DNA from: Georgenia_B sunbinii
Lineage (GTDB): Bacteria; Actinomycetota; Actinomycetes; Actinomycetales; Actinomycetaceae
Assembly (NCBI RefSeq): GCF_036421855.1
Contig: NZ_JAZGOK010000001.1
Strand: one strand, 5' to 3'
Length of the DNA stretch: 64,000 bases
Shown here: piece after piece, positions 8,665 through 16,007 of the stretch
How positions within the stretch are numbered: the first letter of the stretch is position 1
Layout of the letters: every line of letters begins with the position of its first letter
Program-made: the position numbers and the translations under genes
The notes under the pieces: generated by a model
Databases searched by the model: none
What the model saw: the letters and a program-made list of their open reading frames with translations, nothing else
What the model was told of the DNA's origin: nothing

Positions 8665-10446
8665 TCACTGTGCCGGTTCCCGGAGCGTGGCCGTCTCCGC
8701 CGGGATGGTCGGATCGGTGAACTGCGGGTCCGACTCGTGCTCGGCGTTCCCGTCGAGGCCGGTCCACGACTCGTAGCTGACCTCCTCCAGGGGCAGCGGC
8801 TTGCCCGGCGCGACGATCGTCTCCGAGGGCCTATCGCCACCGAGGAGGAAGTCGATCACCGGACGGTCCACCTCCTCCGTGCCGTAGGGGAACACCCCGT
8901 GGATGCTCTCGTTGTCGACGGCGATGAGGCTCGTGTTCGGCAGCCCGGTGCCGGCGGCACGACCCTGCTCGAACGGCGTCATCGAGTCGAGCTCGCTCTG
9001 TAGCACGATGGTCTGCGGGAAGCGCTCGTCCAGGGTCGGCATCGTCGAGTCCGTCGGCCAGAACGCGCACGTGGGAGTGAGGAGGAGCCCGAGCTGCGCC
9101 GTCAGAGGCGCGAGCTGCGCCGTTCGCTCGTGGAACCGGTCCCAGAACTCCTGCCCCTGCGTCCACTGCCCGTCAGTGCAGGCGGTGAACTCGATGACAT
9201 AGTCGTGCGTCTCGCGGACGGGCTCCCCTGGCACGGTCTGGGGAGGCGCCGCCAGCAGGGCGAGAGACTGCTCCGCGCCGCTGCGCAGCACGTCGGGCAG
9301 GTCCGTCCCCGCAACCATCCGCGTGGCGAGCTCGAGAGGGTCGACCGGCGCGCTCGACGCCTCGGCCTCCGCGACGATGGAGGCGACGAGGCTTCCGGCG
9401 ACCGGGTACAGCGCCGGCGTCGAGAACGCGAGCGAACCGCTGGCCGCGGTCCAGGCGTACTGCGCCGCGAGCGAAGTCTCGGGGCCGGCGGTCGCGGCGA
9501 AGTACCGCTCCCAGATCGCCTCGGGGTCCGGCCCGAGCCCAATGGTCGCGTCGTTTCGGGCGATCCAGTTCAGCATGTGCAGCCGGAACTGGCGGTCACG
9601 GCCCTCGTGGGCTGCGTTGTACAGGGTCTGAATCGACTCCTGCGTTGAGTCCGTCGCGGAGTCGAGGACCATCCGCTCGATGTTCGCGGCGAAGAGCGCG
9701 CCGTACCAGGTTCCCAGCCAGGTGCCGTAGGAGTACCCCATGTAGGTCACCGTCTCCAGGCCGAGGAGGTGACGGATGAAGTCCATGTCGTAGGCGGCCT
9801 GCTCGGTCGTCATCGTCGCCACATCCGGATCCTGCGAGCAGGCCTCCCCGATCGCCCTCGCCGCGGCAGACGGTCCACCGGCAGGGTCATACTCATAGTC
9901 GCAGGACGCGTGGCTCGACTGCCCGAGTCCTCGCTGGTCGAAGCTGACGTAGTTCGTCGTCGCACGCAGTTCCGGCGTGTACAGCTGGACCGTGGTGCCG
10001 TAGGACAGCCCGGACGCGTAGGGACCGCCGGGGTGGGCGATGATCGTGGTGTGGTACCCGGGATCCGAGGTGTCGATGTTCTTGGCGTGCGAGATCCGCA
10101 CGTCCCAGGTGAGATCCGGGTCAGGGTTCAGCCAGTCCCGCGGGACCGTGATGGTCGCGCACTCGACGTTGGAGACATCGGCGCCCGGGACGGGAGGTCC
10201 GTCGTCGGAGAACTCACAGGCCTCCCAGACCACCTCCTGATCGGCAAGGTGTCCTGCCAGCGCCACGACGTCGGGCATCGTCGTGCCATCCTCCGGTGCC
10301 GCCGCGTCGTCGCGACCGTTCCACGCGACGAGCAGCGCGACCACCAGGGCGATGACGACGACGGCGGCCAGCGGGACCGCCGGAGCGACGAACCTGCTTC
10401 CTCGGCGGCTGGTTGCGCTGGACGGTTGGGATTCATGCTGGGACAT
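8665..10446 (-). CDS. Membrane-anchored or secreted alpha/beta hydrolase (TAP-like peptidase)
   Basis: A 593-residue protein of the tripeptidyl-aminopeptidase/SlpD-E type. An N-terminal hydrophobic helix at about 19-41, after a positively charged stretch, acts as a signal anchor or signal peptide; no lipobox Cys is seen. The catalytic domain has HPGGP (138-142) as oxyanion loop, FDQRGLGQS near 169-177, nucleophile Ser239 in GYSYG, and a C-terminal ESIHGVF supplying the likely catalytic His. The C-terminal TAP-like domain closes the protein. It probably hydrolyses peptides or esters outside the membrane. It lies between the GPP34/ABC genes and the first quinone oxidoreductase on the same strand. 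Confidence 0.87.
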   Translation of the reverse strand: MSQHESQPSSATSRRGSRFVAPAVPLAAVVVIALVVALLVAWNGRDDAAAPEDGTTMPDVVALAGHLADQEVVWEACEFSDDGPPVPGADVSNVECATITVPRDWLNPDPDLTWDVRISHAKNIDTSDPGYHTTIIAHPGGPYASGLSYGTTVQLYTPELRATTNYVSFDQRGLGQSSHASCDYEYDPAGGPSAAARAIGEACSQDPDVATMTTEQAAYDMDFIRHLLGLETVTYMGYSYGTWLGTWYGALFAANIERMVLDSATDSTQESIQTLYNAAHEGRDRQFRLHMLNWIARNDATIGLGPDPEAIWERYFAATAGPETSLAAQYAWTAASGSLAFSTPALYPVAGSLVASIVAEAEASSAPVDPLELATRMVAGTDLPDVLRSGAEQSLALLAAPPQTVPGEPVRETHDYVIEFTACTDGQWTQGQEFWDRFHERTAQLAPLTAQLGLLLTPTCAFWPTDSTMPTLDERFPQTIVLQSELDSMTPFEQGRAAGTGLPNTSLIAVDNESIHGVFPYGTEEVDRPVIDFLLGGDRPSETIVAPGKPLPLEEVSYESWTGLDGNAEHESDPQFTDPTIPAETATLREPAQ

Positions 10447-10510
10447 GATCGTTCTCCTTCTTGTTTCGAGTGGTGATTACGTCACTCGTCCCTGCAGAGC
10501 GTCGCCGTCG

Positions 10511-11197
10511 CTATCCGCGCGGCCGCGCAGCAGCGGCGACGACGACGTGGTTGACGATGGTCGCGGTGACGGTACGGGTGACCGCCTCGGCGGCGGCGCC
10601 CGCTCCCCAGCTGCCGTCCACGAGCTTCTCGGCGCGGGCGATCACCGACAACGTCCACGGAATCACCGGGTCAAGCTGAGGCAGCGTGCCGCTGCCGTGG
10701 AGCAGCGCGGCGAGCGCGGCGACGCGAGGGCTGGGCTCGACGCCCTCGACCAGCACGGCGCGGACCTCACCGAGCAGCGCGGACCTGCGCCCGGTGGTTC
10801 CCTCCTCGATCACCGAGGACGTGAAGAGCCCGAGCGTCCTGCGTGTGCTCCGGCGGAGGTCTCCGCGCTCGACCAGTCGGTCAAGCAGCGGTTCACGCAG
10901 CACCGGGCCCGTCGCCGGCAGGACGGCCTGCACTGCGCGGGGCTTGTCGGCGACGTACTCCCAGCTCGCGCGCAGGAGGTGGTCCGACGGTGGGTGCTCG
11001 GCGACGGCCGCCACGGTCGTCACCCCCGACCGCCCCGTCCCGGTGCGCACGTGGCCACCCAGTCCGAGCTCGGCGAGCACCGCGCCGGCGAGCACGTAGA
11101 AGAGCGTCCCCTCGCCCGCGATCGTGCCGGACCCCGGCTGGAACAGCAGCAGGAGGAGGTCCTCGGCCAGCGTCTGTTCAGCAGCACGGGGTGTCAT
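10511..11197 (-). CDS. GPP34 (GOLPH3-like) family protein
   Basis: A 228-residue protein matching the bacterial GPP34 family, which shares the GOLPH3 fold that binds phosphatidylinositol-4-phosphate in eukaryotes. Recognisable parts are the N-terminal LAEDLLLLLF, then AGAVLAELGLGG at about 35-46, and a largely helical remainder. The bacterial function is unknown. Its ATG at 11197 overlaps the stop of the ABC permease (ATGA), so translation is coupled and the protein is probably part of, or made with, that exporter. The frame remains open into the permease gene on another register, but nothing there looks coding for this family. Confidence 0.8.
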   Translation of the reverse strand: MTPRAAEQTLAEDLLLLLFQPGSGTIAGEGTLFYVLAGAVLAELGLGGHVRTGTGRSGVTTVAAVAEHPPSDHLLRASWEYVADKPRAVQAVLPATGPVLREPLLDRLVERGDLRRSTRRTLGLFTSSVIEEGTTGRRSALLGEVRAVLVEGVEPSPRVAALAALLHGSGTLPQLDPVIPWTLSVIARAEKLVDGSWGAGAAAEAVTRTVTATIVNHVVVAAAARPRG

Positions 11198-11913
11198 CGG
11201 CGCGGCTCCCAGCGGAAGAGCCGGGTGGCCAGCAGGATGGCGACGCCGACCCAGGCGAGGGTGGGGGCCAGCAGCAGGAGCGAGTCGCCGATGCGGGTTC
11301 CGCCATCCCATGCCTGGACGACCAGCTCGGTCGCTGCCCCTCCGGGCAGCAGGCGCTTGACCAGCGTGAGGCTCTCGGTGCCGGAGGCGCCGACCCAGAT
11401 GGCGATGGCGACGATGCCCAGGCTGATCGGGAGCGTGGTGATCTGGGCACGCTCGGAGGACTGCGTCAGCCCGGCGGTGGCCATGCCGAGGGCAAGCATC
11501 ATGGCGACCGTGGCGGCAATCGCGAGTGCCAGGAGCGGAATGTTGGCCGGTGCGTCGCTGACGACGGAAAAGGCGACCAGGATGAGGCCGAGCTGGACCA
11601 GGGCGATCACCGTGACGGGGAGCACCAGCCCGGACAGGATGGCGGGGTCGGTGGCTGCGGTGGAGCGCAGTCGCTTGAGGAACAGGTTCTGCCGACGGGC
11701 GGCCAAGGTGGTCACCACAGTGCCGTAGAGACTGAACGAGACAATCGTGAAGACGAGCAGGACCGCGACGAGTCCGAGGCCGCTGTAGCTGGCGAACAGC
11801 TCGCGGTTGTAGATGAAGTAGACGCTGGCGGCCACCGGCATGATCAGGCTGGTGAACAGCGCGGTCCGATCGCGGAAGAGTTGGATGAGCTCGCTGTGTG
11901 CGATGGTCAACAT
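11194..11913 (-). CDS. ABC-2 type exporter permease
   Basis: A 239-residue polytopic membrane protein with about six hydrophobic segments, a short amphipathic N-terminus (ELIQLFRDRTALFTSLIMP) and a final TRLFRWEPRR. This is the layout of ABC-2 drug or lipid exporter permeases. It is encoded directly after the ATPase gene (29-bp gap) and overlaps the GPP34 gene. The exported substrate cannot be told from sequence. The same architecture, with a similar RWxP-like end, appears in the second exporter at 23728-24513. Confidence 0.87.
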   Translation of the reverse strand: MLTIAHSELIQLFRDRTALFTSLIMPVAASVYFIYNRELFASYSGLGLVAVLLVFTIVSFSLYGTVVTTLAARRQNLFLKRLRSTAATDPAILSGLVLPVTVIALVQLGLILVAFSVVSDAPANIPLLALAIAATVAMMLALGMATAGLTQSSERAQITTLPISLGIVAIAIWVGASGTESLTLVKRLLPGGAATELVVQAWDGGTRIGDSLLLLAPTLAWVGVAILLATRLFRWEPRR

Positions 11914-11942
11914 GACGAGGTTCCTTGTCGGGGTCGGGGTGT

Positions 11943-12899
11943 TCAGGAGTGCGTCGGGGCGGCGCCGATGGCCCGGAAGACATCGTCGAGCCGGGTCGGT
12001 GCGGCGGACAGGTCGACGAGCTCGATCCCGTAGGCGTCGGCCCAGTCGAGCAGCTGCTTGAGCTCGCGCTGCAACTCGCTCGTCTCGATCAGGTAAGCCC
12101 CCTCGTCAGCCGGGGCGGCATAGCGTGGCGGGGTGGGTGAGCCCGGGGGAAGGGTGAACTGGATCGACGCGGGCAGGGTGCGGGTCAGCTCGGCCACGGT
12201 GCCCTGGTGGCGGAAGGTGCCCTGGTGCATGAGGCCGATGCGGTCGGCGCGCTGCTGGGCCTCTTCCAGGTAATGGGTGGTGAGGATGACGGTGGAGCCG
12301 TCCTGCCGGAGCTGGTCGACGGCCTCCCAGAGGGCGTCGCGGGACTGGATGTCCAGCCCCGTGGTCGGCTCGTCCAGGACGATCAGCTCGGGCCGTCCGT
12401 ACACCGCAGTTGCGAAGTCGAGACGCCGCTTCTCACCACCGGACAGCTGCGCCACCCGGGTGTCGGCCTTGCTGGTCAGGTCGACGACGCCGAGCACCCG
12501 CTCGACCGTGTCGGAGCGACCGGAGAGCCGACCGATCAGCCGAACCGACTCGGCGACGGTCAGGTCGGCGGCGAACCCGCTCTCCTGGAGCATGATCCCC
12601 ATCCGGGGACGCACCGCAGCCCGGTCCGTCGGGCTCTTGCCGAACACCCGGACGGTGCCCGACGATGCTTTGCGGTGACCCTCGATCACCTCCAACGCCG
12701 AGGTCTTGCCCGCCCCGTTCGTGCCGAGCAGGGCGTACAGCTCCCCGCGCTGCACCTGGAACGACAGGTCCTTCACCGCGCGGAAGTCACCGTAGGACAC
12801 GTTCAGAGCCTCGACCTCGATGACATGCGTGGAGGACTCGCCCCCACCGAGCAGTCCGCGATCAGTCGACGCGGCGGTTGTATCTGTCAGTTGTCCCAT
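11943..12899 (-). CDS. ABC-2 exporter ATP-binding protein
   Basis: A 318-residue DrrA/CcmA-type ATPase. Walker A GTNGAGKT is at 59-66, the ABC signature LSGGE at 152-156, Walker B LIVLDEP at 172-178, and the switch His near 209. A C-terminal extension of about 90 residues (ADEGAYLIETSEL...LVDLSAAPTRLDDVF) is typical of drug exporters. An upstream in-frame GTG at 12914 exists, but its TGGAGGTC lies ideally before the ATG at 12899, so that ATG is chosen. It powers the permease encoded by the next gene; the substrate is unknown. Confidence 0.9.
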   Translation of the reverse strand: MGQLTDTTAASTDRGLLGGGESSTHVIEVEALNVSYGDFRAVKDLSFQVQRGELYALLGTNGAGKTSALEVIEGHRKASSGTVRVFGKSPTDRAAVRPRMGIMLQESGFAADLTVAESVRLIGRLSGRSDTVERVLGVVDLTSKADTRVAQLSGGEKRRLDFATAVYGRPELIVLDEPTTGLDIQSRDALWEAVDQLRQDGSTVILTTHYLEEAQQRADRIGLMHQGTFRHQGTVAELTRTLPASIQFTLPPGSPTPPRYAAPADEGAYLIETSELQRELKQLLDWADAYGIELVDLSAAPTRLDDVFRAIGAAPTHS

Positions 12900-13178
12900 G
12901 CTGCTGACCTCCACATTTCAGTTCTGGTCGTTACCGTGCAATGAGGCTCGCACCGGGGGCGCGCCTTCGCGTCGGTGGAGGTCCCTGTGTATCGCCGGTT
13001 GTCACCGTGCCGCGATCTGGATGATTCGCATGCCGGCCGGTGCCCGATCAGCGCCCCGGATCGGCCTGTGACCTGGCACGTCGCGTCGGGATCGGGCATG
13101 GGGCCGTACCCGAGAGACCGGGCCTGGCGGGTGAGGTGTCGCCTCGGTGATACCTACCTAGACCGGTGCGGGCCCCCC
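12900..13178. promoter_or_regulatory. Intergenic region upstream of ABC operon
   Basis: These 279 bp lie between the ABC ATPase start and the end of the second quinone oxidoreductase, both on the minus strand. The region should contain the ABC-operon promoter and any terminator of the upstream gene. ACCTACCTAGACCGGT at 13152-13167 matches the element before the LAL regulator gene at 13 of 16 bases. No open frame here looks coding. Confidence 0.35.
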
Positions 13179-14249
13179 TCATGGTTGAGGGGTGATCGCC
13201 TGAGGGTGCAAGACGATCTTGCCGACATGGCGGCGTCGGCTGAGCTCTTCCTGCGCGTGGGATGCCTGGTCGAGCGGGTAGGTCTTGGCGATGACGGGAC
13301 GGACCTGAGCTTGGCGGGCGATGTCCATCAATAGTGCAAAATGGGCGGGCGTGTGCATGCTGGAGCCGATGATCTGGGCGTTGTGGAGGTAGAGGCGTCG
13401 CACGTCGAATGCGACGGCGTGCCCGCCGAGAGCGCCGGCGATGACCCATTTGCCTCCCTCACGCAGCAGGGGAAGGCCTTCGCCAACGAAGTCTCCGGCG
13501 ACGACGTCGAGCACGACGTCGACACCGCCATCCGAGGCTGCCCGGGCCTGCGCCATGAGGTTCTGCGCGCGGTCGATCACCTTATGCGCTCCCGCTTGGC
13601 GCACGGGCTCAAGCTTGGAGCCGCTGCTGACCGCGAGGACTCGCGCGCCGCGCGCTCTGGCGAGCTGCACGAGGGCCAGGCCCACCCCTCCCGATGCGCC
13701 GGTCACCAGCACGGTGTCACCTTCGCGCACGCCGCCGCGTTCGATCATGCCCAGCGCGGTGCCGTAGGCAGTGGGCAGCGCGGCGAGCTGGGCGTCTGAG
13801 AGCGGGGAGCCGGTGACGTCGTGGGCGCGGCGAACCGGCGCAGTGACGTACTCGGCGTAACCGCCGTCCCGCTCGCTGCCCATCAGGCCGACCGGGTTCG
13901 CATCCGGTCCCTCGGCGTCGTAGATCGCCGGGTCGATCACCACCCTGCGCCCGAGCAGCCCTGGGTCGCCACCGGGGCCGACCGTCGCGACAACACCGGC
14001 CACGTCAGCGCCCTGGATTCGGGGCAAGTCGATCGGGCCGCGCCATCCAGCCAACGCATCAGGGTCCCCCGGAGCCCCATACGCGCCCTGCCGGGTCCAT
14101 AGATCGGTGTTGTTCAGCGCCACCGCGCGGAGCTCGACCAGCACCTCCCCCACGTCGGGCACCGGCACGGAAACCCGGGCCACCTCCAGCACTTCCGGAC
14201 CGCCGTGCCCGACGATCCGCACCGCTGTCATCTGCTCGGGAACACTCAT
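13179..14249 (-). CDS. Quinone oxidoreductase (MDR), copy 2
   Basis: A 356-residue paralogue of the gene at 7560-8609, co-linear without gaps over the first 349 residues (about 86% identical by hand count) and carrying seven extra C-terminal residues (QAITPQP). The Rossmann motif GASGGVG is at 184-190, and no zinc ligands are evident. ATG at 14249 begins the same MSVPEQMTAV start as copy 1. Unlike copy 1, this copy is transcribed divergently from a TetR gene across a short region with two operator-like repeats, so it is probably TetR-repressed. It likely reduces quinones or other electrophiles with NAD(P)H. Confidence 0.9.
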   Translation of the reverse strand: MSVPEQMTAVRIVGHGGPEVLEVARVSVPVPDVGEVLVELRAVALNNTDLWTRQGAYGAPGDPDALAGWRGPIDLPRIQGADVAGVVATVGPGGDPGLLGRRVVIDPAIYDAEGPDANPVGLMGSERDGGYAEYVTAPVRRAHDVTGSPLSDAQLAALPTAYGTALGMIERGGVREGDTVLVTGASGGVGLALVQLARARGARVLAVSSGSKLEPVRQAGAHKVIDRAQNLMAQARAASDGGVDVVLDVVAGDFVGEGLPLLREGGKWVIAGALGGHAVAFDVRRLYLHNAQIIGSSMHTPAHFALLMDIARQAQVRPVIAKTYPLDQASHAQEELSRRRHVGKIVLHPQAITPQP

Positions 14250-14264
14250 GTCTCACCCTCCGTT

Positions 14265-14280
14265 ACACTGACCTGTAAAC
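14265..14280. promoter_or_regulatory. TetR operator-like repeat 1
   Basis: ACACTGACCTGTAAAC lies 15 bp upstream of the quinone oxidoreductase start. It contains the dyad TTACA-N6-TGTAA when the two bases before it are included. A second copy with 12 of 16 identical bases begins exactly 32 bp downstream, about three helical turns away. Binding by the adjacent TetR protein is inferred. Confidence 0.65.
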
Positions 14281-14296
14281 CCGTGCGAGCGAGAGT

Positions 14297-14312
14297 ATAC
14301 CGATCTGTGAAC
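14297..14312. promoter_or_regulatory. TetR operator-like repeat 2
   Basis: ATACCGATCTGTGAAC is the second operator-like copy. It overlaps the GTG at 14307 that may start the TetR gene, so the repressor would also block its own transcript. Confidence 0.6.
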
Positions 14313-14897
14313 TCAAGACAAGTGACCGACCCCCCTCGGCCGTTGAGCCCCGCCGGGCGACGCATCGTCCATGCAGCGGAGGAACTCTTCTACAACCGCG
14401 GCATCACCGCCGTGGGCGTCGATCTCATTGCTGAGCACTCCGGGGTGTCCAAGCGGACCCTCTACAACCAGTTCGGCTCCAAAGAACATCTCGTGGCCGC
14501 TTACCTCAGCGCCCGCGACGACCGGTGGCGCACCCTCGTGGCGGCCACCGTCGCCGCTTGCGACGACCCCGTCGAGGCAGTCACCGCCCCCTTCGCTGCC
14601 CTGGAGGAGTGGATCAAGACGAACACCCGCGGGTGCGCATTCATCAACGCTCTCGCCGAGCTGCCCGACCCGGCCGACCCCGCCCACACGATCGCCACCG
14701 ACCAGAAGCGCTGGCTACTCAACCTCTTCGAGCGTCTCGCCACCGAGGCCGGCGCCACCGCCCCCAGCCAGCTCGCGACCCAGCTGCTCCTCCTGCACGA
14801 GGGCACACTTGCCACCCAGCCTCTTCTCGAGAACCCCCTTCGCGCCAGTACCGAGCTCGCTCGCACACTGGCCCGTGCGAGCGTCTCGGACAGCTAG
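14307..14897 (+). CDS. TetR/AcrR-family transcriptional repressor
   Basis: About 196 residues. The N-terminal helix-turn-helix is clear (RRIVHAAEELFYNRG, then GVSKRTLYNQFGSKEHL), followed by a helical ligand-binding domain of the type with a late LLLHEGTLA segment. Two GTG starts are possible: 14307, with GAGAG about 11 bp upstream, and 14322, which would give a shorter MTDPPRPLS start. The open frame continues upstream into the divergent gene but is not credible there. It is divergent from quinone oxidoreductase copy 2 and probably represses it until an electrophile or quinone ligand is bound (inference). Confidence 0.88.
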   Translation: MNSRQVTDPPRPLSPAGRRIVHAAEELFYNRGITAVGVDLIAEHSGVSKRTLYNQFGSKEHLVAAYLSARDDRWRTLVAATVAACDDPVEAVTAPFAALEEWIKTNTRGCAFINALAELPDPADPAHTIATDQKRWLLNLFERLATEAGATAPSQLATQLLLLHEGTLATQPLLENPLRASTELARTLARASVSDS

Positions 14898-14936
14898 CTT
14901 CTACGAGGCGGTTCCACCTGCTGCCAGGATGGTGCG

Positions 14937-16007
14937 ATGCTCAGCGCCCGACGTCGCCGTCACGCCCTCGTGTCGGCCTCGCTCGCCGCCCGCGACGACG
15001 ACGATCTCGCGGCGGCCCTCGACGCCGCACCCGCGGGTGCCGTGGGCGTGGGCGGCGGCTCCGCGGTGCTCGATGTCGACGGCGTGCCGGTGTTCGCCAA
15101 GCGGGTTCCGATCACCGACCGGGAGCTGGCGCATCCGCACAGCACAGCAAACCTGTTCGACCTGCCGACCTCGTGCCAGTACGGCATGCACCGCCTCGCC
15201 GGCCCCGGCTTCGGCGCGTGGCGCGAGCTGGCCGCGAACACCATCGTCACCGAGGGAGTCCTCGGCGGTGAGACGGAGTCCTTCCCGCTGCTGCATCACT
15301 GGCGGGTCCTCCCCGGCCGCCCACCCGTCGCGTCCGAGCACCGTGACATCGACGCGATCGTCGCCCAGTTCGACGACGACCCGGCCGTGCGGACCCGTTT
15401 CGAGGCGCTGGCCGGTGCGACCTCCAGCCTCGTGCTGTTCCTCGAGCACATCCCCTATCCGCTCGTAGACACGCTGAATGACCCGGTGGGCAGCGCCGAG
15501 ACCCTGGAGCGGCAGCTGTTCGAGATCGTCGCGTTCTTGCGCAGCCGCGAGCTGCTGCACATGGACGGGCACTTCGCCAACATGCGGGCCGACGACGACC
15601 GGGTCTACCTCGTCGACTTCGGGCTGGCCACGTCGCCTCGCTTCGAGCTGAGCGGCGCCGAGCGCGACTTCGTCGAACGCAACATCGGCCACGACGCCGA
15701 TTACGCAGCCATGCGGCTGGTCAACTGGCTGGTCACGACGGTGTGCGGGGTACCGATGCCGAGCAGTGGCGGTCCTGTCGCACGGAACGCGTACGTGCGC
15801 AGGTGCGCGACCGGCGACATTCCACAGGACGTGCCGGCCGCCTTGGCAGACGTCCTCGCCCGGCACGCGCCAGCCGCGGCACGGATGAACGACTTCTGCT
15901 GGCGGTTGGTCGACGGGGACGTCCACGCGCAGTATCCCGGGGCTGTCGCTGGTTCGCCGTCAGGTTGGCTCGACGCGCCACGCGTCTTCCCGTCAGCCGG
16001 CCACTGA
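14937..16007 (+). CDS. Kinase-fold protein of unknown substrate
   Basis: A 356-residue protein with protein-kinase-like catalytic motifs but no standard HRD. VFAKRVP near 54-60 offers the ATP-binding Lys, a catalytic-loop equivalent HMDGHFAN lies at about 208-215, and LVDFGLA at about 224-230 is the metal-binding DFG. This HxDxHxxN/DFG pattern is seen in lipopolysaccharide-kinase and antibiotic-phosphotransferase relatives. No membrane segment is seen. The gene lies 39 bp after the TetR gene and its last 15 bp overlap the convergent lipoprotein gene. Whether it modifies proteins or a small molecule cannot be told. Confidence 0.75.
   Translation: MLSARRRRHALVSASLAARDDDDLAAALDAAPAGAVGVGGGSAVLDVDGVPVFAKRVPITDRELAHPHSTANLFDLPTSCQYGMHRLAGPGFGAWRELAANTIVTEGVLGGETESFPLLHHWRVLPGRPPVASEHRDIDAIVAQFDDDPAVRTRFEALAGATSSLVLFLEHIPYPLVDTLNDPVGSAETLERQLFEIVAFLRSRELLHMDGHFANMRADDDRVYLVDFGLATSPRFELSGAERDFVERNIGHDADYAAMRLVNWLVTTVCGVPMPSSGGPVARNAYVRRCATGDIPQDVPAALADVLARHAPAAARMNDFCWRLVDGDVHAQYPGAVAGSPSGWLDAPRVFPSAGH

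Noticed and set aside
10465..10484. Imperfect dyad GAGTG...CACTC between the GPP34 and hydrolase genes
   Set aside because: Arms are only five bases, and the nested GTGA/TCAC is not centred on the same axis; too weak to call a site.
7560..14249. Composite transposon bounded by the duplicated oxidoreductases
   Set aside because: No transposase, terminal inverted repeats or target duplications were seen; the copies are genes, not insertion sequences.
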